Below are positions 37,744-46,467 of a DNA stretch of 57,912 nucleotides, in pieces. The position numbers were made by a program, and so were the translations under genes. The notes under the pieces were generated by a model that ran no database searches, had not been told where the DNA came from, and worked only from the letters and a program-made list of their open reading frames with translations. Source of the DNA: Candidatus Omnitrophota bacterium (lineage in GTDB: Bacteria > Omnitrophota > Gorgyraeia > Aquiviventales > JACQRC01); contig JACQRC010000082.1 in assembly GCA_016206665.1 (NCBI GenBank), positions 1-57,912 of the forward strand, given 5' to 3'. The stretch's first letter is position 1. Every line of letters starts with the position of its first letter.

Positions 37744-39272
37744 CCCTCATTCGCCCTCCGTTAGTGGTTTCGCGCTGGTGCTATATGGCGGCCATCTGCC
37801 CGCCGATCGGGCCGGCCTATCTGGCCTCAACGCTGCTGGCTGCAGGGCACGACGTGCGGTTGATTGATGCATTGGGGGAGGGACTTGAAGAGTACCACCC
37901 CTGCGCTATCCGCCGTGATCTGTACGCCCGCGGTCTTTCGATTGACGCCATCGTGCAGCGCATCCCTGCGCAGACCGACGTCATCGGCATTTCCTGCATG
38001 TTCACCCAGGAGTGGCCGCTTATTCAGGCCCTGCTGGCCGCCATCAGGGCGCGGTTCCCGACCGTCCCGCTCGTGGCGGGCAACGAGCACATCACCGCCG
38101 CCCCTGGCTCTTCGCTGGCCTCCTCGCCGGCGCTCGACTATTGCGTCTTGGGTGAAGGGGAAGCAACTCTCCGGGAGCTCGTCGACGTCCTGAAGCATGG
38201 CGGCGATCCCGGGCAGGTGCCCGGGCTGGCGTTCCGACGGGAGGGTGGTGTGCTCCGCACTCCTCCACGGATACGCATCAAGGCGGTGGACGAAATCCCG
38301 CCGCCCGCCTGGGAGTTGACGCCGCTGGCGAGCTATCTGGACGGCGGCTATGGCTTTGGCGTCAACCGCGGCCGGAGCATGCCGATCCTGGCCTCCCGGG
38401 GTTGTCCCTATCAGTGCACCTTCTGCTCGAATCCTGCCATGTGGACGACCCGCTGGTATCCGCGCCATCCGCGCCAGGTGGTTGAAGAGATGGAACGGTA
38501 CGTCCTGCGCTACCGAGCGCAGAATTTCGATTTTTATGACCTCACCGCGATCGTCAAGAAATCGTGGATCGTCGAGTTTGCGCAGCTGCTCATCCAGCGG
38601 CAGTTGGGCGTCTCCTGGCAGCTGCCCAGCGGCACCCGCTCCGAGGCGATTGACGAGGAGGTGGCGCCACTGTTGTATCGCTCCGGATGCCGGAACATCT
38701 CCTACGCTCCGGAAAGCGGCTCTGCCTCGGTGCTGGCCAGGATCAAAAAGCATGTCAACCTGCCCCGGATGCAATCCTCGATGCGCGCGACCCGACGGGC
38801 AGGGCTCAACGTGAAGGCGCACATCGTCATCGGTTTCCCTGATGAGTGGCATCAGGAGATCTGGGCCACGCTCGGTTTCATCCTCAAGATGGCGTGGCTG
38901 GGCGTGCACGACATCACGATCGCTCCCTACTCCCCGTATCCGGGGGCGGAGCTCTTTGAGCAGCTCCGGGCCGCGGGTAAGATCCGCGCGTTTGACGCCG
39001 CGTACTTCCGTGACCTCTACGCCTTCACCGATATAGCCAATACGGTCTCGTACTGCGACCGAGTGAGCTCACGGAGGCTTGGAGGGTATCGGACCTTCGG
39101 GTTGCTGTCCTTTTATGCCGTGCAATACCTGCTCCGGCCCTGGCGGCTCGCGCGCACGCTGCGCAACCTGATTACCCGCCGGCATGAGTCCAGGCTGGAG
39201 ATGTCGCTGGATGCGCTGCTCAAGCGGCTGCGGGCGCCTCGGCCATCGGCCGCAGCGAGTAGTGCTGCCTGA
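37731..39272 (+). CDS. B12-binding radical SAM protein
   Basis: SRGCPYQCTFCSNPAMW, N-terminal RPPL...PPIGPAYLASTLLAAGHDVRLID. Confidence 0.92.
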   Translation: MAHVTLIRPPLVVSRWCYMAAICPPIGPAYLASTLLAAGHDVRLIDALGEGLEEYHPCAIRRDLYARGLSIDAIVQRIPAQTDVIGISCMFTQEWPLIQALLAAIRARFPTVPLVAGNEHITAAPGSSLASSPALDYCVLGEGEATLRELVDVLKHGGDPGQVPGLAFRREGGVLRTPPRIRIKAVDEIPPPAWELTPLASYLDGGYGFGVNRGRSMPILASRGCPYQCTFCSNPAMWTTRWYPRHPRQVVEEMERYVLRYRAQNFDFYDLTAIVKKSWIVEFAQLLIQRQLGVSWQLPSGTRSEAIDEEVAPLLYRSGCRNISYAPESGSASVLARIKKHVNLPRMQSSMRATRRAGLNVKAHIVIGFPDEWHQEIWATLGFILKMAWLGVHDITIAPYSPYPGAELFEQLRAAGKIRAFDAAYFRDLYAFTDIANTVSYCDRVSSRRLGGYRTFGLLSFYAVQYLLRPWRLARTLRNLITRRHESRLEMSLDALLKRLRAPRPSAAASSAA

Positions 39273-39985
39273 TGCCGGTGCTCTCGCTTGTGGTGCCGGT
39301 TTACAACGAGCGCGAGACCCTGCCGGTACTATTGACGCGCTGCGCGCAAGCGCTGGCAGGGGTGGACTACGAGCTGGTCGTCGTTGAGGATGCCTCGACG
39401 GACGGCACGCGCTCCTGGCTACGGGAGCGCGCTCGCCTGTCCCCCTGGTTGCGAGTCATCGAGCGGCCGGCGCGTCTGGGTCTGGGCAGCGCCGTGGCGG
39501 AGGGCGTGGCCGCAGCGTGTGGCGAGCAGATCGTCTGTCTGGATGCGGATCTCTCCATGCCGCCGGAGACGATTCCAATACTGCGACGCGCCTTGGAGAC
39601 GGCTGACGTAGCTGTCGGTTCAAGATTCATGGCCGGCGGGGCGGACCGGCGTTCCAACCGCGGGCGTGCGTGGGGTGTGCGCTGGGGTAACCGTCTCATC
39701 CAGCGGCTCCTAAGATTGCCTGTGACGGACTTGACCGGAGGATTTCTGGCCCTCCGCCGCTCGGTTCTCCATCGGATTACTCTGCGCGGCCTGGGGGCCG
39801 AATATGCCCTGCTCTTCATCATCGACGCCCGCCGGGCGGGCTGCACGTTTGCCGAAGCGCCCTATGTCTTTGCCGAGCGGGCCGCGGGTCGCGCCAAGGT
39901 CAGCGGGTCGTGGCAGGCGTGGCTGCGTTATGCCGGCACCCTGGGCCGTCTCGTGTGGCGGGAGCGTTGCGCCGCAGCATCATGA
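39272..39985 (+). CDS. GT2 glycosyltransferase (dolichol-phosphate mannosyltransferase-like)
   Basis: SLVVPVYNERETLPVLL, VVEDASTDGT, CLDADLSMPPE. Confidence 0.92.
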   Translation: MPVLSLVVPVYNERETLPVLLTRCAQALAGVDYELVVVEDASTDGTRSWLRERARLSPWLRVIERPARLGLGSAVAEGVAAACGEQIVCLDADLSMPPETIPILRRALETADVAVGSRFMAGGADRRSNRGRAWGVRWGNRLIQRLLRLPVTDLTGGFLALRRSVLHRITLRGLGAEYALLFIIDARRAGCTFAEAPYVFAERAAGRAKVSGSWQAWLRYAGTLGRLVWRERCAAAS

Positions 39986-41409
39986 CACGCGACCACTGGA
40001 TCCTGCTGGGCCTCGGCGTCCTGGCGGCCGCAACCTTCGGCGCTTTTCGCGAGATCGCTGACGACGCCATCTTTGGGTTTCTGCAGGTCGCGAGGAATCT
40101 CGCCGCCGGGCGGGGCGTTGTGGCCAATGCAGGGGAACCGCTCCTGATGCCTGGTATCATGACCGTGATGGCGTACGGCCTCATCGGCCTGTTACCCCTC
40201 GACCTCGTCGCCGCGGCACAATGGTTCAACGCGGCCGTAGGTGTGCTGACCACGGCAGGCATCTATCTCGTCCTCGCAGGTCAGGACCAGCGGATGGCGG
40301 GCGGCCTGGCGGCCGGTCTCTACGCCACCTCGGCCATCGCCTTGGCGGTCACGTCCCTCGGACCGGACCTGGCCCTGCACAATCTGTTAGGCGTGGCCGC
40401 CTGGTGGCTGTGGCTGGGCAAGCGGACCATGGCGGCCGCACTGGTGAGCGGTCTGCTCGTCATCCACCGGACCGACGGGGTGATTCAGGCGGCCGTCATG
40501 GCGTGGGCTTCGTGGTATCGTGATCGGCGGGCGGGCCGACAATACCTCGTGATGACCGGAGCGCTCATCCTCGCATGGCTGGGGCTGGCCGCGTGGTATT
40601 TTGGCGAGCCGGTCACGCACTGGCTGTGGGCCCACCAGTTGGAATCGGAGCTGCTCCAACCGGGCCCATTGTGGCGGCGCTACCTGCTGGGTTTCCTGCC
40701 GCAGTTCTTCTGGTCGCCGGCCGGGCGGTGGTGCCTGCCCTTCTTTCTGTGGGGCTGTTGGCGGGTGTGCACCCAGCACCGGTTCCAGCTCCTGCGCCCG
40801 CTCGTCTGGCTGCTTTTCCTCCATCCGCTCGCGTACGAAGTCGCCACGCCAGGCAATCTGGCCGTGGATTCGATGCATCTGGTTCTGGTGCGGCCGTACT
40901 ATTTCATGCTGTGCGGGGTCGGCATGGCGCGGGCGTGGGAGGTCGGCAAGCGGTACGCCTCGTGGGGGCGGGGGGCGTATGAAACCGCTGGCGTCATGGC
41001 GTTGGTCATCCTGGCCATCGTGCGACTGGCTCTCGTCGCCGACTACGTGCAGATGCGCCAGCCGGGATCCCGCGAAGCCGTCGTCGCCCAGCGCTCCGCA
41101 GGTGAGTGGCTGGCCCGGCACGCAGCAGCCGGCGCCACGGTGGCGGCTGATTCGCTCGGCATCATCAGCTTCTATGCCCAGCGTCCCTTCATGGACGTCG
41201 CCGAGGGCTACGTCGCCGGCGAGGTGCTCGCGGCCATGAGGGATCTCCGCGCACAGCTCAGCCGGGTGCAGGTGATGGACCGTTTGCGCCCGGCCTATTA
41301 TGTCGTCGCTCTGAAGTACGGACCTCTCTTGCCCGAGGAACTGCATCGCTACGTCGAGGCGACGCGGTTCGGCGGATACGTCGTTCTCCGGCGTCGGGGG
41401 CCCTCGTGA
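39982..41409 (+). CDS. GT-C-like polytopic membrane protein
   Basis: Multi-TM, large C-terminal soluble region. Confidence 0.7.
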   Translation: MTRDHWILLGLGVLAAATFGAFREIADDAIFGFLQVARNLAAGRGVVANAGEPLLMPGIMTVMAYGLIGLLPLDLVAAAQWFNAAVGVLTTAGIYLVLAGQDQRMAGGLAAGLYATSAIALAVTSLGPDLALHNLLGVAAWWLWLGKRTMAAALVSGLLVIHRTDGVIQAAVMAWASWYRDRRAGRQYLVMTGALILAWLGLAAWYFGEPVTHWLWAHQLESELLQPGPLWRRYLLGFLPQFFWSPAGRWCLPFFLWGCWRVCTQHRFQLLRPLVWLLFLHPLAYEVATPGNLAVDSMHLVLVRPYYFMLCGVGMARAWEVGKRYASWGRGAYETAGVMALVILAIVRLALVADYVQMRQPGSREAVVAQRSAGEWLARHAAAGATVAADSLGIISFYAQRPFMDVAEGYVAGEVLAAMRDLRAQLSRVQVMDRLRPAYYVVALKYGPLLPEELHRYVEATRFGGYVVLRRRGPS

Positions 41410-42953
41410 GCCGCAGGTGGTGGTGGCTGATCGGCCTCGCCCTGCTCCCGCTGGGATGGTCGTTGGGACGGCTGGGGTTGTGGCAGGATGAGGTCTTCAT
41501 GGTCAGCAACGCCGCATCGCTGGCCAACTGTTTTGAGGTGTGGCAGCAGCCGCCGCTGTACCTGGTGTTGCTGCACGGCTGGCTGCGGTTGGGTCACACC
41601 GAGACCTGGCTCCGCAGTTTGAGCTTGGGGCTGGGGCTGCTTGGGGCCGTGCTCGTCTACCGGCAGGCGGTGCGGATCGTTGACCGGCGGACGGCCCGGC
41701 TGGGCCTGGTGCTCCTGGTGTGGTCGCCGCTGTTTCTCTTCAGCACCCGGCAGGTGCGGGATGTCGTCTGCCTGTTCGCTGCGGAGTGGTGGGCGATCGG
41801 CTGTTTCTTGCGCGCGCTGGAGCGCGGACGCTGGCGTGATTGGTGGGGATACGCGCTGGCCGCGCTCATCGGGTTTGGCATCAACTACAATGCTGTGCTG
41901 GGCTGGGGCGCGCGCGCCGGTTATCTGGTATGGCTCCGACGACGGGAGCCATCCGCCCTGCGGCCCTGGCTGGTCACCCAGACCGCGGTGCTCACTCCCT
42001 GGCTTTGGTTGGCAAAAATCCGCGAGGATCTCTGGGCGTCATGGGACCTAGCCACGGGCACGGAATACCTCCCCGTCTCCTGGTTCGGCAAGGCAGGTTA
42101 TTTGGGATTCACCCTGGGGCTGGGGGAGACGGTGTTTCCCTGGACGTGGCTGGTGGTGATCCCTGCGGCCGTCGCCTTCGTCCTGTTAGGGTCGCAGGGT
42201 CTGACAGGATTGTGGCAGCGGCCCGCTGGCCGGCCCCTCGTGTGGACCCTGCTCACCGTCTGGCTCGTGATCGCCAGCTCCAGGCATGGCGGCTCCAAAT
42301 ACCTCTATCCCTGGCTGCCCATTGTGTCCTTGCTCCTGGCTGAAGGGTTTTGGCGGTGGCGGGCGCGGCGGGCGGCTATGGTCGCGCTGGCCATCGTGAT
42401 CGCCGCCTTTGGCTACAGCAATCTGAACTATTTCCGGCAACGCGAATACCACACCCTCGTGTATCTGGAGCCCTGGCGTAACGTGGCGGCCTGGATGCGG
42501 CCGGAGCTGCAGGCCGGTGACCTCATCCTGCAAACCACCAAGGATGACGCCCTGCTCTATTATCTCGAGGAGTCTTCGGCTCGCCGCAGAGGGCTCTTGA
42601 GCTTTGTGGAAGATGCCACGGTGCAGGAGGGTTCGCTCGAGCGACCGTCCGAGGCCTTGGCCAGACTCACGCGCCAGCCGAACGCCCTGCTGGCACAGCT
42701 GCGCCGAGCCGGGTACCGTCGGGTCTGGCTCGTCGAGATGTCGCCGGGCCAAGTAGCGGAGGCTGCCGAGCTTGCTGCGCTGACGAAGCTATGCGAAGCG
42801 CAGTTGGCAGCACAGGCCGCCGTGGTGGACCAGCGCCGCTTCCTGCATGACCCAGACGCTGCGGTCAAACGCCGATGGATCGCGGACCACATCATGGACG
42901 ACCGGATCACCATCACTTTATTTGACTTGGGAGCCAGGCCTCTTCACCCATGA
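41406..42953 (+). CDS. GT39-like polytopic membrane protein
   Basis: LGRLGLWQDEVFMV and HGWLRLGHTETWLRSLSLGLGLLG (PMT_2-like). Confidence 0.78.
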   Translation: MSRRWWWLIGLALLPLGWSLGRLGLWQDEVFMVSNAASLANCFEVWQQPPLYLVLLHGWLRLGHTETWLRSLSLGLGLLGAVLVYRQAVRIVDRRTARLGLVLLVWSPLFLFSTRQVRDVVCLFAAEWWAIGCFLRALERGRWRDWWGYALAALIGFGINYNAVLGWGARAGYLVWLRRREPSALRPWLVTQTAVLTPWLWLAKIREDLWASWDLATGTEYLPVSWFGKAGYLGFTLGLGETVFPWTWLVVIPAAVAFVLLGSQGLTGLWQRPAGRPLVWTLLTVWLVIASSRHGGSKYLYPWLPIVSLLLAEGFWRWRARRAAMVALAIVIAAFGYSNLNYFRQREYHTLVYLEPWRNVAAWMRPELQAGDLILQTTKDDALLYYLEESSARRRGLLSFVEDATVQEGSLERPSEALARLTRQPNALLAQLRRAGYRRVWLVEMSPGQVAEAAELAALTKLCEAQLAAQAAVVDQRRFLHDPDAAVKRRWIADHIMDDRITITLFDLGARPLHP

Positions 42954-44161
42954 GCCAAACGGCCGTGCGGCTACCGGCTTCGCAGCCCGCCCGCCTCTGG
43001 CCGATGTGCGCCGTCACCCTCGCCATCGCTTGCACGCCTGAAGTCGTGGTGGGCGGCTTGCCGCTACGGGTCGAGGATCTGCTGCTGCCGGTCTGGTTGG
43101 CCGCGACGTTCCTGCGCGGCGAGCTGCGAGGGTTCTGGGGTCCGCGGCTGACACCCGTCGTTGCCGCGTGGGCTGCGGCCATGGGATTTTCCACGTGGCG
43201 CGGTGTGATGATCGGTACCGTCGAACCCTGGCTGGCGTTCTGCCACGCGGGGAAGACCGCCGAATACCTGCTCCTGGGATGGCTGGTGGCTTGCGCGTTG
43301 CGCTCCTCGCGCGACGTACGCCTGGCGGTCTGGGCCGGCATCGGGTCGGCGGTGCTCGCCGGCACCCTGTTCGGCGTGATCGCCGACGCGGTCGTGCCGG
43401 ATACCGATGGCCGCCACGTCATCGAGGCCTTCGTGCCCGGCGAGGGCTCCAATATTCTGGGCGGATATTTCATGTTTCAGTTGCTCCTTCTCGCAGGGTT
43501 GTCACGACACGACGCGAAGGAGCGCCGCGGTCGCCTGCTGCTCGTCGCCATGGCCATTCCCATGGGGTATGCGCTGGTCTCGACGGCCTCGCGCAGCGCC
43601 GTGAGCGGCCTGCTCGTCGGCTTGTTGGTGTTAGGGGCGTGGACCACACGATGGTGGTGGGTAGCCGTCGCCGGTCTCGTGCTCGCCGCGCCCTGGTACC
43701 TGCCGCCCGACACGCGGCATCTGCTGCAGGTCGGGGTGGGAGAGATGCTCGGCCGCACGCAGGGGACGCTGGCCATGCGCTGGCAGGAATGGCAGGTGGA
43801 TTGGCAGTACATCCTCCAGCGTCCGTGGTTCGGCTACGGGCTGTCGATGCGGCCGCCCTCCCAGCTCACCGGGCAGCCGGGCGCGGTGGACAACGAGTAC
43901 GTGAAACTCTGGCTCGAAGGCGGGCTGGTGGGACTGGGGCTGTTTGTCTGGTTCCTCGCGGCGGTCGGCCGGCTGATGCTTCGCGTGTATCACCACGGCC
44001 GCGACCCATGGCTGCGCGCGCTGGCGGCCGGCTGCGGTGCGGCCTTCGCGGGTATGCTCCTGCAGGGATTGACCGCCACGAACTTCACGGCGGTCCGCAC
44101 CGCCGAATCCTTTTGGCTGATGGCCGGCCTGCTCGTGGCCGCCGAGCGGCAAGGTCCATGA
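42950..44161 (+). CDS. O-antigen ligase/polymerase-like membrane protein (second copy)
   Basis: RSAVSGLLVGLLVLG; RPWFGYGLSMRPP...DNEYVKLWLEGGLVGLGLFVWF. Confidence 0.83.
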   Translation: MSQTAVRLPASQPARLWPMCAVTLAIACTPEVVVGGLPLRVEDLLLPVWLAATFLRGELRGFWGPRLTPVVAAWAAAMGFSTWRGVMIGTVEPWLAFCHAGKTAEYLLLGWLVACALRSSRDVRLAVWAGIGSAVLAGTLFGVIADAVVPDTDGRHVIEAFVPGEGSNILGGYFMFQLLLLAGLSRHDAKERRGRLLLVAMAIPMGYALVSTASRSAVSGLLVGLLVLGAWTTRWWWVAVAGLVLAAPWYLPPDTRHLLQVGVGEMLGRTQGTLAMRWQEWQVDWQYILQRPWFGYGLSMRPPSQLTGQPGAVDNEYVKLWLEGGLVGLGLFVWFLAAVGRLMLRVYHHGRDPWLRALAAGCGAAFAGMLLQGLTATNFTAVRTAESFWLMAGLLVAAERQGP

Positions 44162-46467
44162 GCCGCCCTTGGCTGCGGCATGGCACGGCGCTATTGGGCG
44201 CCGAGACGGCGATTCTCCTGCTGCGCCTGGGGCTGGCGGTCGTCGTCATGCGCTGCCTCGATGCGGAGGCCTTCGGCCAGTTCACCTACGTCCGCGCCAT
44301 CGTGGCCGTGGCCGCGTTGACGGCCTTGCCTGGGATGCTGCCCGCGGTCACGCGGGCCGTCGCTCGCGGAGATGAGGGCACGCTGCGCACCGGCTGGCTT
44401 GCCATGGTGCGCAGCGCGGTCTGGGGCGCTGCGGTGCTGGCGCTGATGGCCGGATGGTACGCCTTCGTCCGGCCCCTGCCGGTCATGGCCCTCTGCTTTG
44501 GCGTGGCGGCGGCTGGTTTTATCATCACCTCCACGACGGAGCTCTTTCGCGCTTTCTGGGAAGGCCGCGGTTGGTTCGGCTCCGCCGCCTGGCGCGTCGC
44601 CCTGCAGCACCTGGGCATTATGGGAGCCACGGCGCTCGCGGCCTGGCTCAGCCGCTCGCTCGTGTGGACCCTGGCGGCGTCCGTGATCGCGACCATCGTG
44701 ATTCAGAGCTGGTTGCAGCAGGAGGCGTTTCGGCGCAGCCGGCCCACGCCGGCCGAGCCCGAAGCGGTGGCATATGGCCGACAACTTACCCGGGTCTCCT
44801 GGCTGTCGCTGGCGGCGGCCCATGTGGACAAGCTCCTCATCGCCCACCTGCTGGGCTTTCCGTCGCTCGCCGTGTACGCCTTGGCTGCGCTGGTGGCCGA
44901 CCAAGCCCGCCGCTTCGGCAACATCACGGTCACGCTGCTCTTTCCGACCTTTGCCCGGCTGGAGGGCCCGGCCGCCTCTCAATGGCTCAATGTCCATGGC
45001 GGCCGACTGGCCCTGGGCTACGGCGCGTTTGTGACCGCCGGTATCGTCGCGGCCCCCTGGGTGGTGCCACGATGCTTTGGACCGACCTACCAGTCGGCCG
45101 TTGTGTACGTCCAATGGATGTTAGCGGTCACGTGGTGCGAGTTGTCGAGCGGCTTCATCAGCAAAGTGCTGCTCACCACGCAGGAGCGGCCGCGCGAACT
45201 CACCCGCCTGGCTGGCGTGGGTCTCGTGAGCCAGGCGGGCTGGTTTCTGTGGCTCATCCCTCGCTGGGGCATGTGGGGTGCGATGTGGGGCAACGCCCTG
45301 GCTGCGCTGAGTGTCTTGGCGTACGCCGGCTGGCTGGCGCACGGGCTGTCTCGGGCGCCGCGCGTTTCAGCGACAGACCGTCCTGTCCGACTGCTCCATC
45401 TGATCGTGCGGCTGGGCATCGGCGGAGCGGAGCGGCAACTCTTGACGTGGCTGGCGCATCGCGACCGCCGACGGTACGACGTGACCATCGGCTATCTGGA
45501 CGGGGAAGCGCCGCTGCGCAGCGCCTTTGAGCGGGCCGGTGCGCGCGTGATCGGCTTCGGGATGCGCGGACCGTGGGACGCATCGGTGGCGTGGCGCTTG
45601 TGGCGCCACTTCCGGCATCACCGGTATGATATCGTTCATACTCACGGCTTTCGGGCCGATGTCTGGGGCGGATGGATGGCGTATGCGGCTGGCGTCCGCG
45701 CCGTCTTGTCCACCAAACATAATGAGGACCAGTATCTCCGCCGGCCGTGGTGGGCGGCTCTGGCGCGCCGGACGGCGGCGATGAACACACGAGTGGTAGC
45801 CATCTCCGCCGCCGTGGAACGGTTTCTCATCGAGGTCGCACGGCTTAACCCGGCCAAGCTCGTTCGCATTCCTTACGGCCTGACGACTAACGGCGTGGCG
45901 CCCAACGACATGACGATGCTGGCACGGCCGACGATCGGCGCGATCGGCCGGCTGGTGCCGCAGAAAGGCTTCGGCGATCTGCTGGAGGCGCTGCCATCGC
46001 TGCGCGCGGAATTCCCGTCGTTGCGGACCCTCATCGTCGGCGATGGGCCGTTACGGCAACGGCTGGAATCGCAGGCGGCACGGTTGGGATTGACGGATTG
46101 CGTCGAGTTGACCGGGTGGCAGGAGCCCATCGAACCGGTGCTGGCCCAGACCGACGTCGTAGTGCTGCCCTCCTTGTGGGAGGGGTTTGGGCTCGTCTTG
46201 GCGGAAGCGATGCAGTGCGGCAAGCCGGTCGTGGCGAGCCGTGTCGGAGGCATCCCGGAGCTCGTCATCGATGGTGAAACAGGGCTGCTCGTGCCGTCCG
46301 CTGATGCCGCCGCCCTGGCGCACGCCTTGCGGCGGATCCTGCGCGACCGGGCGTGGGCCGAGCAGTTGGGGCGGGCGGGCCGGCACCGGGTCGCCGAGCA
46401 GTTCCCGGTGGGACGGATGGTGGAGCAGTTGGACACGTTATATATGGAAGCGCTGAACCGTCCATGA
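44158..46467 (+). CDS. Fusion protein: N-terminal oligosaccharide flippase (Wzx/PST) + C-terminal GT4 glycosyltransferase
   Basis: Continuous 769-aa frame: multi-TM flippase then VRLLHLIVRLGIGGAERQLLTWLAHR ... LWEGFGLVLAEAMQCGKPVVASRVGGIPELV. Confidence 0.88.
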   Translation: MSRPWLRHGTALLGAETAILLLRLGLAVVVMRCLDAEAFGQFTYVRAIVAVAALTALPGMLPAVTRAVARGDEGTLRTGWLAMVRSAVWGAAVLALMAGWYAFVRPLPVMALCFGVAAAGFIITSTTELFRAFWEGRGWFGSAAWRVALQHLGIMGATALAAWLSRSLVWTLAASVIATIVIQSWLQQEAFRRSRPTPAEPEAVAYGRQLTRVSWLSLAAAHVDKLLIAHLLGFPSLAVYALAALVADQARRFGNITVTLLFPTFARLEGPAASQWLNVHGGRLALGYGAFVTAGIVAAPWVVPRCFGPTYQSAVVYVQWMLAVTWCELSSGFISKVLLTTQERPRELTRLAGVGLVSQAGWFLWLIPRWGMWGAMWGNALAALSVLAYAGWLAHGLSRAPRVSATDRPVRLLHLIVRLGIGGAERQLLTWLAHRDRRRYDVTIGYLDGEAPLRSAFERAGARVIGFGMRGPWDASVAWRLWRHFRHHRYDIVHTHGFRADVWGGWMAYAAGVRAVLSTKHNEDQYLRRPWWAALARRTAAMNTRVVAISAAVERFLIEVARLNPAKLVRIPYGLTTNGVAPNDMTMLARPTIGAIGRLVPQKGFGDLLEALPSLRAEFPSLRTLIVGDGPLRQRLESQAARLGLTDCVELTGWQEPIEPVLAQTDVVVLPSLWEGFGLVLAEAMQCGKPVVASRVGGIPELVIDGETGLLVPSADAAALAHALRRILRDRAWAEQLGRAGRHRVAEQFPVGRMVEQLDTLYMEALNRP

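Noticed and set aside
43168-44157. N-terminal extension of the 1099-aa ORF
   Set aside because: Upstream 330 residues overlap the ligase-like gene in another frame; real start is ATG 44158 at an ATGA junction. Same over-extension seen for ORFs starting at 9113, 13182, 22104, 25426, 30948, 31997, 33166, 35704, 39910, 52586 and 55391.
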